Below are positions 9,935-22,204 of a DNA stretch of 64,000 nt, piece after piece. The translations under genes were made by a program, and so were the position numbers. Each line of letters begins with the position of its first letter. Position 1 is the first letter of the stretch. Under the pieces are notes generated by a model. That model was given only the letters and a program-made list of their open reading frames with translations. It had not been told where the DNA came from and did no database searches. The stretch comes from Tricholoma matsutake (lineage: Eukaryota > Basidiomycota > Agaricomycetes > Agaricales > Tricholomataceae). The DNA is taken from positions 1-64,000 of the forward strand of contig AP026541.1 in the NCBI GenBank assembly GCA_026075535.2, read 5' to 3'.

Positions 9935-12130
9935 CCTCTTAGTGCACTATATAGTTTAAATCTCAGCTCATCAATAGCCAAACCATGCAGAGGAGTCTCA
10001 GAAGTAGTAGCAAGCCCAAATGTAGCCAAAAGTCTCCAAGAATGTGCCATGCAATGCTTCTGACAGATTGTGTTGATGGTTGACACACATTAATGTTTGC
10101 TCAAATTAAAACTCAGTCAGCAAGACCTGCACATGCTTGAGGCCCTGTGTACACATGCAGCCATGCACACACAGCCTTGCAGCTATTCGCACAGGGGCTT
10201 CAAAAACCAAACAACTACAGAACCAGTAACCCTTACCAATCATCTGCATTTTGGATTGGTAGCATAACAAAGGGGAGCAAGCTCCCCAATCATTTGGAAT
10301 TTATTTTGGTGGTCAAAATTGGCCATTTAACCAACTGGTGTACTATGAAAACAATGTGAATAACAGAATTGCAAACATTGTATACAAGGAAGTGTTGAAT
10401 GGAGTTCTGTAGTAAAGGTGAGTAACCAAAACCATTTAGAAGAACTGAAAACTAAGAGAGGTATTAATATAGATTTCAATTTAGAATTAGACTAAGATTT
10501 AGAGATGGATTTTGAAATGTACTTGGATTGAATAAAGGGATTGAAAAGTTTCATTCAAGAAGACTTGAGGGCAGGCTTTTAAAATAACAAGTCAGCAACA
10601 AGTAAATGCAAGTTTCTAATGAAGTCAATAACAATTCATAGTGAAGTTAGTAATGAGTCAATACAAGGTTTGTAATGAGGTCAATAACAGAAGTCACTAA
10701 CAAGTCCATAATAATTTGTAATGAAGTTAGTAACAAGTCAATAAAAATTTGTAATGAAGTTAGTAGTAACACTCAATACAAGGTTGTAATGAAGTCAATA
10801 ACAACTTATAATGAAGTCTTCAGTTAAACCATTAATTACTTTTCTGCATTAGAATAAAGAACCTATCTATCTTACTTTTTCACTAGGCTAGCCTAGTGTG
10901 GGAACTTTTTTTTGAGCTAATGGATCATCTCCGTTCAACTTGCATCCTGGAGAAGTGGTCAATTACACCCCCCTCCTGTGCTTACTAAGCTCCCATGGTC
11001 ATGGGTCCTTCTTCATGGGCCCCCTTTGTGCTGATGAATCACCTTTTCTTTTTTTTTCAAGTCCAAAAAACATGCCCTAAAGTCTTTAGCATCATGTGAC
11101 ATGAAGGATTGTGTTGCTACAGTAACATTACACATTGCTGAGCTATGTTTGCAATTTCAATATTAAGTGCTTGGCTGGATATCAGTTATCAGAGCTGAAA
11201 CAACAGTGCCAGTTTGAAAAATACCAATACTGCTGGAAATGGGGTCTTCCACAGAATGAATTCATTCCTATCACTCATCCAGTTTTCAAGCCAGGTGTCA
11301 AGTTGGTTTGTCCCTTTGATGACTTGACACCTTTACTGATATTGTACATCATCAACACAGAGGATATCTGGGCAAAAGCCTGCTCTGTTTTCTCAGAGCT
11401 CATTTCTACAAGCCCCATTTATTTTCCAATGGATGAGAATTAGTTATTTAGTATTAGATTACATACAAGAAAGAATTTAATGGATAAGTAGAATTAATAA
11501 TGGACTTAGTATATTAACCCAATTACAGTGTTAATAGTTTCCTGTTCATTCTAAGTAATGACTGATATAATATCAGGATCTGCAACTCCCCCCCTACAGT
11601 CACACATTTTCCTACACAGAATCATGAAAACTGACATGGCCAATATACCTATTATGAGAAGACAGCACCTCAACAACTTATTAACATTACATAGACAAGC
11701 TAGAGAAATTATTCATTCAAAGAATAATAATTACATAGATAGACTGGACAGGGCCAGCACCAACATACAGGGTGGGTGGGGTGAGAAACATGTAACCCAA
11801 GGACATAACATGACAGACTGTTGAATAGTCCACTCCCCAAGCAATCAAAAATTGAGGAAGGTGTTAAGGCACAGCGGGGTCATACAAGGAAGAACCCTGG
11901 TAACATGGCTGAAGCAATGAAACCTCTATACCTGCTGAGGCGGTCCAACTGTGCCAAAATCCCATTCCCCAATCCTCAATGCAAGGTTCAGAAGCATCCA
12001 GTCATCTGCCATGAAGCACGAGGGCATTCATGGAAACCCAAGCCACACATCCCATTTCCGGGGTGGGTTACAAATAAAAATGATTGATTGCCATGTAAAA
12101 CATGTAGAGGTACACTAAGTAAATATACAA
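9935..12130. other. No recognisable gene; AT-rich, repeat fragments
   Basis: The stretch contains the ~60 bp dispersed repeat at 10288-10349, a degenerate 'taatgaagtcaataac' short-period repeat at about 10600-10820, and the right inverted-repeat arm at 11057-11191. A 102-codon plus-strand frame at 11135-11443 starts inside that arm. It shows no recognised domain and I do not call it a gene. Confidence 0.55.
11057..11191. repeat. Inverted-repeat arm, right (partner 5083-5224)
   Basis: Reverse complement of 5083-5224. Homology stops sharply at 'cagttatca', the outer edge of both arms. Confidence 0.7.
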
Positions 12131-12135
12131 ATGTA

Positions 12136-12512
12136 GGGAGGAACAACCAGAGAGGGGGTAACAACCAGAGAAGGGGTAACAACCAGAGAAGGGGTAACAA
12201 CCAGAGAAGGGGTAACAATCAGAGAAGGGGTAACAACCAGAGAAGGGGGGACAACTAGAGAGGGGGGAACACCCAGAGAGGGGGAGCAATCAGAGAAGGG
12301 GGAACAACCAGAGAGGGGGACACAACTAGAGAGGGGGGAACCACTAGAGAGGGGGGAACAACCAGAGAGGGGGAACAACTAGAGAGGGGGAAACAACCAG
12401 GGCAACTAGAGAGGGGGGCACAACCAGAGGGGGCAGAGCAACTAGCGAGGGGGTAACAACCAGAGCAGGGGTAACAACTAGAGAGGGGAACAACTAGAGA
12501 GGGGGGAAGAAC
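12136..12512. repeat. Minisatellite, ~18-19 bp units
   Basis: About 20 tandem units of the type 'aaccagagaaggggtaac' or 'aactagagaggggggaac'. The strand is strongly purine-rich. All minus-strand frames across it encode only short Pro/Ser/Val repeats. Confidence 0.93.
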
Positions 12513-12879
12513 CCAGACAACGAGATGGGAGGGGAAAGAAAGAAAGAATGGGAAAAGATGAAAAGGATTGGATTGATATCAGTAAAGTATTCTAACTCAG
12601 CTTGACATGTGAATGATTTGGATGAATGTTGATGGACATTTGATGGGTGTCGCTAGGCAACACCATCAGGAAAAACACTTTCGGACTCAGAATACTCCCA
12701 GGGTTCCTGACTGTTCTCAGGGTACCTGGCTCTTCCCAGGGCTTCTCAAAGTATCTCAAGGGAACACAGGGTACCTCAGAAACACATATGGTTTTTTAGT
12801 AAACACCATGAGTATCTACCACAGTAATTGATCTATATTTCTACTTACACAAATCAAAACTTCCATAATGCAAATGTTA

Positions 12880-13765
12880 CATCAACATAAGCCTCTCGAC
12901 TCACTGGGCCATTTGAACGACATGTAACTAGATTAGAATCAAATATAGGATCATGAGAAACAAAGCAGAACTCACTGTGTTCTGCCAGACCCAAATTGTA
13001 ACATCTGCAAAGCAAAAACTTCAAAAGGCAGAAGAACAGATTGACTTAGGCCTCTCATCTCACTGGGCCCTTCAAACAACAGGTAATTAGATTATAATCA
13101 AATATAAGATCATGAAAAATGAAGCAGAACTCACTGAGTTCTGCCATACCTATGTTGTAACCCCTACAAAGTAAAAACTTCGAAATGAAAAAGAATGGAT
13201 TGACGTAGACCTCTCGTCTCACTGGGCCCTTCAAATGACATGTAAATAGATTAGAATCAAATATAGGATCATGAGAAACAAAGCACAACTCAACGAGTTC
13301 TACCATACCCAAATTGTAACCCCTTCAAAGTGAAAACATCGAAATGCAAAAGAACGAATGGGCATAGGCCTCTCGTCTCACTGGGCCCTTTAAGCGACAT
13401 GTGAATAGATTAGAATCAAATGTAAGATCATGAAAAACGAAGCAGAACTCATTGAGTTCTGCGATACCTAGTATGTTGTAACCCCTACAAAGTGAAAATG
13501 TCGAAATGCGAAAGAACAAATTGATGTAGGCCTCTCGTCTTATTTGGCACTTCAAACTACATGTAAATAGATTAGAATCAAATATAAGATCATGAAAAAT
13601 GAAGCAGAACTCACCAAGTTCTGCCATATTCATGTTGTAGCCACTTTGAAATGAAAACATCAACATATGAAAGGACAGCATATCATAGGCCTCTGTGCTC
13701 TGAATGACATGAATATTAGATTAGAAAAGATCACAAAGCAGAACTCATCAACTTGTTACAACTTT
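12880..13765. repeat. Tandem array, ~160 bp units
   Basis: 'cctctcgtctcactgggccc' or close variants recur at about 12892, 13052, 13211, 13371 and 13531, with a decayed sixth unit at about 13690. The period is therefore 159-160 bp. Each unit also carries 'agattagaatcaaata' and 'gcagaactca'. The array abuts the 5' LTR of the copia element. Confidence 0.93.
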
Positions 13766-13778
13766 ACAAGTTGTAGGT

Positions 13779-13987
13779 TGTTGGGATAGGCAATCCAAGC
13801 CCGTGGTCTGAGGCCGGATGCTGGATATTATTAATAGAGTGGCTGTTTTGATGCGTGTTCTATTTATAGCACAGTTACATACAGCCGTAGTATAGGAGAA
13901 AGAATAAGAAGTTCCTTGTCTCATTTCCCCACTTGTCTCTAAGAGAATTAACTCTTCTCTGTTTGTTTCCCAGCCTGATTTCCAATA
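13779..13987 (+). repeat. 5' LTR of copia element
   Basis: Begins TGTTGG and ends CCAATA, an imperfect inverted pair, about 209 bp. It differs from the 3' LTR at about ten positions, mostly transitions (e.g. cccGtgg/cccAtgg, gCcgg/gCtgg). That is roughly 95% identity, so the insertion is not recent. Confidence 0.92.
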
Positions 13988-13999
13988 GGTTATGGGCCC
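13988..13999 (+). promoter_or_regulatory. Primer-binding site, half-tRNA(iMet) type
   Basis: GGTTATGGGCCC directly follows the LTR. It is complementary to the anticodon loop and stem of initiator tRNA-Met (GGGCCCAUAACC, anticodon CAU). The same site is used by Drosophila copia, which primes with a cleaved half tRNA and not with the 3' CCA end. Confidence 0.85.
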
Positions 14000-14089
14000 T
14001 GGCAGATTTTTCTAGGCAACAATTACTACTATGACAAATACTCCTGATGTCGAGGAGCAAGGGAACAACAACAAGAGGAAGAATATTAT

Positions 14090-15000
14090 ATGCCCCCTAA
14101 ACATGCAAAAAGGGTCTATCACAGCAGTACCAATGTGCTCACTGGAGAACTCAATGAAGATGAAGATTTACCATCTATCAAACTAATTTGTACTGAAGAA
14201 TATTCAAACGTAAACAGAATTGCTGATCGCGACCACTTGACAGACGAGAACTGGCACGAATGGAAAGAGAGGATGAAGAGGGTATTTTTCAATTGCAATA
14301 TAATTCGGTATGTTAGAGGGGATGTCAAACGCCCTAACAAGAGTATCGATCCCAAAGGCACATGCAACTAGTAAAAGAACGATTCTTGGGCGCAACAAAT
14401 TATTATTCATAACATCACCTCCTCGCAAATGAAACACATCAGGTCCAAGAACTCTGCAAAAGAAATGTACTCTGCACTCTCGGTAACTCATGAAAATAAG
14501 GCACATCAAACTGTTAAACATATTCAATGCCTATTATACGAGACCAAATTACTTGATGCTGATGACCTCCTAAAACATCTGGATGTTCTCAAATCATATC
14601 ATGACCACATAAACAGATTTCCTAATGAGGAATTTCATGTCTCTGACACACACTTCAAAGCAATCATATCTGCATCCTTACCTTCATTGTGGCATACCTA
14701 TGTTGAACCTTATAACAGGAATGCCAACAATCCAAATGATCCTGACCCTAAATGGCGCTTAACCTCTGATGCATCTATTGGACTGTTATAGGAGGAATAC
14801 AAGATACGGTTGACCAGATCTAATAATGGGAATGATAAAAACGAAGATTGAATCTCTGATCGAAAATCCTCCTTATGGCCTTATTGTGATCATTGTAAAC
14901 GTGCTGGACACTGGACAACCAAATGCCATAAATTTGAAGGGAACAAATGTGGGAGCTGTGGAAAGATCAGACATCAAGCAGACAAATGCTGGAGTAAGAA
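14090..15000 (+). pseudogene. gag: copia gag with two zinc knuckles
   Basis: The frame opens at 14090. It contains the usual copia Gag region ('LTDENWHEWKERMKRVFF') and ends in two CCHC knuckles, CDHCKRAGHWTTKC and CGSCGKIRHQADKC, at about 14885-14990. In-frame stops occur at 14369 (TAG), 14372 (TAA), 14789 (TAG) and about 14847 (TGA), so no full Gag can be made. The reading phase is the same throughout, which shows decay by point mutation and not by rearrangement. Confidence 0.85.
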
Positions 15001-16877
15001 GAAGGTAAAGGACAAGGGAAAGAAGAAAAAGAAGGATGCAGAAGAAACAAATGTGGCAGAAGAATATATTACGTTCCAAGCAAATGAAGAGCAGTACAAC
15101 TTCGATACCTATGATGCTTGTAATGCTGATGCAAATGATGAGCAATTGATCTACTATGATTGGTTAGCAGACACAGCAACAACATCTCACATTACGCATC
15201 AAAGAGAAGCATTTACCGATTACACACCTTTGAGGAATATTTCTGTCACAGGTGTAGGTGGTAAAGAAGCATTAATTTTAGGGCGCAGAACTGTTGAATT
15301 AAAATCAACATGCAACAGCACTGACTATATTCTGCATTTGTAGAACATTCTTCATGTGCCTGGAATACAAAGTAATTTAATTTCATTGGGGCCATGGGAT
15401 GCAGCTGGTGGACACTACAATGGCGGGAATGGAATAATCACACTCATCACAAAAGATGGAATGGTGGTAGCACAAGGAACAAATATATGCAAACATCTGT
15501 ATCACATGAAGATGGCTATTAGACATCCCACACCATGCAATATAATCCACCCTCACCAAACATTTGTCGAAAATAATACACTACCTACATGGGAAACATG
15601 GCATCGACGCTTTGGACATGTTGGATATACTGGGCTTCAAAAATTATTAGACGGAAAAATGGTTGATGGATTTATTGTGGATGAGGACTCACTCCCCTAA
15701 GCGGAATTGTGTTGTGTGCACAGAGGTGAAACAACATGTCAAACAGTTCCCAAAATCATCAATCAGAAATACCGAACCCAGTGAATTAATGCATATTGAC
15801 TTATGGGGAAAGTACACAATCCGATCGATCAATGGCAATCAATACTACTTGTTATTTGTGGATGATGCCAAGAGATTTGCAACCGTCAAATGTGTCAAGC
15901 AGAAATCTGATGCAGCACAAGCCATAATAAATTATTTGGCACATTTGAAGACTCAAGGGAGGAATCCAAAGGGTATTCAAATTGACAATGGGAAGGAATT
16001 CGTAAATGAGAAGTTGGAAAGTTGGTGCAAGGAACACGGTATGGAAATTTGTTACACTGCACTGTATTCACCTTCACAGAATGGTATTGCCGAATGGATG
16101 AACTGTACACTGGTTGAACTCTCTCGAGCAATGATAATCACCAATGATCTTCCTGAATTTCTCTGGGAATATCAGGTCCTGCATGCCGCTTATCTCCATA
16201 ATCAATCATTCACCAAACATTTGCTGAAATCTACACCATATGAAGGCTGGTATAATAAAACACCAAACATCTCTCATTTATGTGAATTTGGTGCACCTGT
16301 ATGGATTTTATTACAGGGACAACAGGTGGATCAAAAAATGCAGGCAAAATCCAAACGGCACGTTTACGTCGGTTTTGAAGATGGCACTGGGGCCATAAAA
16401 TATTATAATGCCGAAACACGCAACGTCCTCACCTCAAAAAATTTCAAGCAGATGACACTTCCAGAATCAACTCCTATCCCCCAGGGCATCAACATTACAC
16501 CCAATAGTCAACACAAGGGGGAGTCTGTGGGGGGCGCACCACCTATGGGTGTAACAGGCTCAGATGATATAACTCCAACTCTTGATCCTGGCAGCAAAAG
16601 GCATAAAAGAAATATATTGGAGGATGATATAGACTTAAATGCTCCATGGAAGACTCGTGGGATTCATATCAATTATAAAAACCTTCAAGATCCTTATTCA
16701 GTAGAAGAAAAGGAAGATAACTTTCTTACAATGGAAGAAGTTTATGCAATAATTGCTGGAGATGAGATGATGAGCCTCAAGGACACCAAGAATTCCCCCG
16801 ATTGGCCAGAATGGGAAAATGCCATACAAGCTGAACTCAACTTACTGAAAGAGAAGGGGACTTGGGGAATTTGTTGA
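15001..16877 (+). pseudogene. pol: copia protease and integrase region
   Basis: Continues in the gag phase. The aspartic protease motif DTATTSHI lies at about 15170. The integrase zinc region begins with 'WHRRFGHVGYTGL' (15600) and 'CVVC' (15710). The DDE core shows 'MHIDLWG', 'IDNGKEF' and 'SPSQNGIAEWMN'. A TAG at 15341 and a frameshift near 15695 break it. A second frameshift near 16862 separates integrase from reverse transcriptase. Confidence 0.88.
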
Positions 16878-18315
16878 AAAACTGCCCGATGCAATCCCAA
16901 TTGCCAATAAATGGGTATTCATCAAGAAGTGTGACAAACAAGGAAAAGTAATCAGGTACAGAGCAAGACTTGTGGCCAAAGGATGTGCACAATGTCCAGG
17001 GTACGATTATATGGAAACATTTTTGCCTGTGGTTAGAATGGACACTCTGCATGCAATTCTGGCTTTAGTACCGATGCAAAGCCTTAAATTGCAACAAATG
17101 GATGTCAAAGGTGCATATCTCAACAGCACATTACATGAAACTATCTACATGCGGCAATCTGAAGGATATGAAGATGGAACAGACTGAGTTAGTAAGCTGG
17201 TCAAACCATTATATGGATTAAAGCAAGCTGTATGCGAATGGAACAATGAACTTGATGGGAAACTCAAGAATCATGATTATCAATGCTTAACATCGGATCC
17301 ATGTGCATATATTCGACGAGATGGTGGTGACTATGGTATTCTAACCATCTGGGTTGACAAATCGCTTCTATTTGCATCATCGGATCAAATGATGGATCAC
17401 ATGAAGAATGCGCTAAGCTCAGAATAGAAAGTTATGGATCTAGGGGAACCACACAAGATCGTCGGCATTGAAGTAAGGTGTACCGACAATTCTATTTCCA
17501 TTTCTCAACAAAAATATATTGAGAACCTTCTTCACAAAGAAGAGATGCTGGATGCAAACCCTGTTGCCATACCTATGGACCCAAATATTAAATTTGCACC
17601 AAATCGGGACAACAATGAATTAAATCGTAGCAATTCATATGCTAGATTGCTGGGGTGTTTACAATTCATCTCAAATTCCACAAGACCGGATATTAGCTTT
17701 GCAGTCAACAAACTAGCTGCTTACACTGCTAACCCGGGTCTTCAACACCATGGTGCAATAAAGTGGATACTCAGGTACCTAGCAGGTACAAAAACTCTGG
17801 GGATAACTTATAGAAAAACCCCTGATGAAACTAATACTAATAACCTCTTCCATGGTTATGCTGATGCCACTTTTGCAAATGCCAATGACCATAAATCTAC
17901 TACTGGCTACGTCTTCCTAGGATCAGGGGGAGCAATCACGTGGAAATCGAAGAAGCAAACTGTGATCACACTTTCCTCAATGGAAGCAGAATATGTAGCT
18001 CTTTCAGAGGCTGGATGTGAAGCAACATGGCTCAGAAATTTGTATGGTGAACTTGGATTTCCTCAAAATTATCCAACTATTATTAAAGGTGACAACAATG
18101 GTTCTGTCATATTAACCCACAACCTGCAATTCCCTCAGCGATCAAAACACATTGCCTCATGTCATCATTGGGTCCGAGATCTCGTAACCAATAAAATACT
18201 CGATATTCAAAATTGTCGCGACCCGGAACAAACAGCGGACACATTGACAAAGGCACTACCGAGGCCCAAGTTTACGCAACATAGGGTGGAGATGGGAATA
18301 AAGTTGATTAAGTAA
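16878..18315 (+). pseudogene. pol: copia reverse transcriptase and RNase H
   Basis: The RT region has 'ANKWVFIKK', 'RARLVAKG', 'QMDVKGAYLN' and 'KPLYGLKQ'. The catalytic box normally reading YVDD is WVDK here (17349-17360), so the second metal-binding Asp is lost. Stops lie at 17185 (TGA) and 17425 (TAG). The last part, 17434-18315, is open for 293 codons and carries the copia RNase H signatures 'GYADATFAN', 'TLSSMEAEYVALSEA' and 'DNNGSV'. Confidence 0.92.
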
Positions 18316-18440
18316 CTCAGTAGCTTTCCTCGTGTGTGACTTGGGTTTTACCCACAGGGTTTTCCACCACACAGAGGTTTTAATGCACCTGAAAGATAAT
18401 CCAGTTAACCATTGCTAATAACTCAAACCATGCTTGGCTT

Positions 18441-18449
18441 GAAGGGGAG
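18441..18449 (+). promoter_or_regulatory. Polypurine tract of copia element
   Basis: GAAGGGGAG immediately precedes the 3' LTR. This is the expected position for the plus-strand priming site. Confidence 0.85.
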
Positions 18450-18659
18450 TGTTGGGATAGGCAATCCAAGCCCATGGTCTGAGGCTGGATGCCAGATATT
18501 ATTAACAGAGCAGCTGTTTTGATGCGTGTTCTATTTATAGCACAGTTACATACAGCCATAGTATAGGAGAAAGAATAAGAAGTTCCTTGTCTCATTTCCC
18601 CCACTTGTCTCTAAGAGAATTAACTCTTCTCTGTTCGTTTCCCAGCCTGATTTCCAATA
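18450..18659 (+). repeat. 3' LTR of copia element
   Basis: TGTTGG to CCAATA, 210 bp, matching 13779-13987 with one extra C. Confidence 0.92.
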
Positions 18660-18661
18660 GG

Positions 18662-18776
18662 TACTGTCAACTCTATGGTAGACCAGCTATACACATTCGC
18701 ATCGGAGGTAACAAGAATCATGTTGGAGGTAGGTTACAACAATGCCACCTGGTTGTCAATGCCTTGACCACCATAG
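18662..18776 (+). pseudogene. Fragment of a group III hybrid histidine kinase HAMP repeat
   Basis: About 35 codons directly after the copia 3' LTR read 'TVNSMVDQLYTFASEVTR' and 'LEVG' before a TGA. This is the hallmark of the HAMP-repeat region of fungal group III (Nik1/Os-1 type) osmosensing histidine kinases. Nothing else of the kinase is visible, so it is a captured or broken fragment without function. No matching piece was found left of the 5' LTR. Confidence 0.55.
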
Positions 18777-19306
18777 TATGATCTTGAAAATGATGTAGTA
18801 TTGTGTAACCTAGGGCGGCGACACATGACGAATTGTTCCTATGAGATGCAGAAAAAGCTCCAGGACGAAAGGCAGGTGACTATTGCTGTGTGATCTCGCA
18901 AGCAACTTAAAGTTGTCTGTGGTCCATGCTGATGCTGCAGCCCCATGGAGTTTATACGGGGTGTTGCATGGGTGTATCATCGAAATACAAACACCGTGAT
19001 GTCACTTCAGAGGTGTCATATGCCACCATTTGCTCATTCCACCAATGGGTCAGTTGCGCCTTCTCCATTGACAAGATGCGGTAGTTTTCTAGTCGGGTAA
19101 GACATGTCTCAACGACTTTGTCCCATATGCTGTGTACTGAGTTCAAGTTGCAGCAGTAAGTATTACTTTAAATAGTATTTATGAAATGGTAAAAGCCTCT
19201 GTCGTAACCACACCAGGCTTGGAGTTTTGATGTTGTTGGTTTTAAACTTCAGGTCTCAACAATCGAGTCATCGATGCAGTGCCAAAATCTATCAGTTTCT
19301 ACATAC
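18777..19306. other. No gene recognised
   Basis: A 64-codon minus-strand frame (19146-18952) has no recognisable domain. No repeat was detected. Confidence 0.5.
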
Positions 19307-21538
19307 TCAACATCTGGCATCCCTCTGTAATGCTTCAGACATAGCATCCATCATTTCGATGTCGTGTTCACAAGTAATCAGCATGCCATCCCGTGCTCCT
19401 TCAGGCCGCCATAGATCATCTCCATAATGAGTGTTCATTGGGTATCGAACCTTTCCACTCTCCCCTGCCCAGTCAAAATCAAGAAGAATGACGTGTCCGT
19501 TAGAAGAAACCATGACATTTGTGTCCCGGATGTCACCATGCACATAACCAGATTCATGCAGCTGGTCGATGACAGCTCGAATCTTGTCCGTGTGTATGAG
19601 AGATTCAGATTCATGGAGCATGTCATATCCTTCGATAAAAGTCATCACAACCATATACCATCCACCAGGCATACTCTCGAAGCCCAGGAGCTTCGGCGCA
19701 GCATTAATCGAAGCACAATATTCATGCACCTCCTTTGAATACTGACGAACAAATTTGACACAAAGATCAGAGCTGCCATCGCACAGTTTCGCGCGAAAAA
19801 TGAGCTTGTTGTTGTCCAAGTGAGAGCGATAAACAAAGCTTTGTTTCTTCGAATCCACAAGTGATGTGAAAGATGTCGGATATGGGAACAGTTGCATGGG
19901 CTGGGGTTGTGATTGGTTTGGAGGAGAAGGTGGGTTACGGGTGTGATATTCGTCCTCGTAAAAACGCTTGATACAATTAATGGCTCTCGTAGATGCTCCC
20001 AGTTGTCGCGCAGCCATCATCTTCAACCTTGTATCCGAAAAGTGGAAATGAAATGGTAGAACTGAGAGGATCTGTAGATTAGGGCGATTGTTCCAAGCTG
20101 CACCGGCGAAACATAGGTAGGGGCCTGGCATATAATTCGAGCTTAGTAAACAAGGAGTCAAGGACAGCTGAGGGGAACGAACCAAAAACGAGCATAATCA
20201 GACACGGCAGCGAGGATTGCGAGTATTTAGGAGCCAGTTTCCGGGTAAACTCTAGATAATATAGCGCGGCTTGAAGGTACGGTTCAGCACCTGACCATCC
20301 CACATCGTTCTTGAATTCCGCGAGAAGCGTGACGAATCGTCCCGAGGTCATATCTCCATCAGTTTCGAAACTTCCGATCTTGGTTGGTCGGAGGTATATC
20401 CCGTACGATTCGAAGACATCGCGGATAGCTTTTGCGCGGGATTTTTCGTCTGCGTAAATGTGGGACATGGCTGTGTGCAACTTGAGCACGACATCGTGGT
20501 CCGTTTTATTTGGCACGTAGTTATCGCAGTCATCAATGAATTCGCCGAATACGGGGTGGAGAAGCGTGACTGGTATTACATCACTGGCTGAGGAAGGGCG
20601 ATTGCACGCTATTGCCTGTGTATCACGATGTTGACGGCTGGAAAAGTCCGCTGTTTGCCCACGGGCGGAAGGGGACTTGTGAGGGGAGTTATTCAAGAAT
20701 GTGGACCGTAGACCTTCTACCGTCGAAGTGCCGGCAGGAGCGTTGTACGAAGATGGAGGGACTCTATGCAATCGTTGAACTAGCATCGGATGAATACCCA
20801 TGATCATTAACACTGGGGCAAAGCACGTACCAGGAGGCGCATAAACGACGATATGGAGGGTGTTGACGGCAGGAGTGCCGTTTGGAAATACATCCGACAA
20901 TATTTCCGTCGGACGTAAAGTCCTTTCGCGAGGACGCTCTCCAAGTTTCTCTGAAAGATCATCATCGATTTCAATGGAAACGTTCCATAGATCGAGTCTG
21001 TCGGCAGTAATGGAATCGAATGCAGGCTTCTTCTCATCTTTGATGACCTTCCTTAACACCGAGACATTCTCGTTGCTATCGATCTTTACGGAAAATACGC
21101 GTGAGGGATCGTCGCCGAGCACCAGGCAATTGAGGTGGAATAATGGGGGCCCATCGGATGCTTGCCAAAATCCTGTGTTAGGTAACATATAAACAAACGG
21201 AACTAGCAATGCTCACCCGCCTTGACGATCACATGTAGTGTTTCCTCTTCCAGACTCCCAAACACAGAACTGAGCTTCTTCGCGCCTCTCAATGAATCCT
21301 CATTTGCCACTATCCAGTTCAGTTTCGTTTGGAAATCCCGTTTGTCTCCGTCCGTTGGAATGTTGTTAGCGTTCCATAGATCGAGTCTGTCGGCAGTAAT
21401 GGAATCGAATGCAGGCTTCTTCGCTTTGATGACCTTCCTTAACACCGAGACATTCTCGTTGCTATCAATCTTTACGGAAAATACGCGAGAGGGATCGTCG
21501 CCGAAGACGCAACAATTAAGGCTGATGATCGTTGACAT
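19307..21538 (-). CDS. Crinkler-type protein: two tandem CRN headers plus kinase domain
   Basis: Proposed exons are 21538-21217, 21172-20183 and 20124-19307, joined over GT-AG introns of 44 and 58 nt, giving 709 residues in one continuous phase. The first exon and the start of the second each encode a ubiquitin-like Crinkler header ('GDDPSRVFSVKI', 'KPAFDSITADRLDLWN'). The headers are near-identical at DNA level and share 'LHVIV' or 'LHIVV' ends. A linker follows, then a protein-kinase-like domain with 'LCVKFVR' (Lys), 'HGDIRDTN' (catalytic loop) and 'LLDFDWAG' (DFG position). In agarics such CRN-kinase genes form families. In oomycetes, CRN proteins are effectors acting in host nuclei. The role here is unknown. 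The second intron's donor GTTCGT is unusual but keeps 'FGPYLCFAG' in phase. Confidence 0.85.
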
Positions 21539-22204
21539 TAGAAGTGGATCGAGTGGCACTACAGTGCGAGAAATAAACAATTGAACGCCACGTGATGAGA
21601 AATCGGTCATCCAAGCCATGGAAACTTCATAACATATGTAGCGAAGCGCGCTTCGCGGCCGCACTGACATGTGTTCATCGTAATGTATCTCTGCGATTGG
21701 CATTCTGTATTCTGATATCTTCCCTTCTTACCATTTAGCTTCGCTGCCCTTGATTTTCTTCTAGAATGGAATGGTCGTTCGCCCTCGGTGCCCACCAGCC
21801 TTGAATGGATCACCGCCTCACTTTCTCTGGGCCCGTCTATTTCTTCGCATGAAATCTCCTTCACAAATGCCTACCGTCTCTTCCTCCGGACCCCTTCACA
21901 ATGCCACACTCCTCCATCCTTACCACAATGCAGCCCCGATTTCCTCGAAAAATGTTCTCTTAATCTTACCCTACCTAGTAATCTATCCCAGGTTGGGCAT
22001 TGTTGTCTATCGCTATTTTTTTTGCACTAACGCATTCTTCTCTCACAGCACAACTGTCGATGAAACACCTTCCTCGTCCCATTTCCCTGTATCAACCATG
22101 TTGATGCTATTTGCCAGCGCCACAAAACCCCCAACATGTAATATGTTCCTCAAAGCTGCACTATTCTCCAATACGAAACCCAATTGTGGCATGAACAGGC
22201 ACTG
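21539..22204. other. Region upstream of the CRN-kinase gene, no gene called
   Basis: Probably holds the CRN-kinase promoter. A 161-codon plus-strand frame (21771-22256) runs into the neighbouring MITE and has no recognisable domain. Confidence 0.45.

Larger units (their letters stand above)
13779..18659 (+). mobile_element. Ty1/copia LTR retrotransposon, complete but inactive
   Basis: The element is 4.88 kb with both LTRs, primer-binding site, gag, protease, integrase, reverse transcriptase, RNase H and polypurine tract in the copia order (integrase before reverse transcriptase). Several in-frame stops, at least two frameshifts and a lost catalytic Asp show that it cannot be autonomous. Target-site duplication is uncertain: TAGGT directly precedes the 5' LTR and overlaps the end of the 3' LTR, which would be a 5 bp duplication only if the LTR ends at CCAA. 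Confidence 0.95.

Noticed and set aside
12068..12378. Long minus-strand frames of Pro/Ser/Val repeats
   Set aside because: Pure translation of the 18-19 bp minisatellite.
12880..13765. CRISPR-like array of regularly spaced repeats
   Set aside because: Units are ~160 bp, similar over their whole length, with no unique spacers, in a eukaryotic chromosome.
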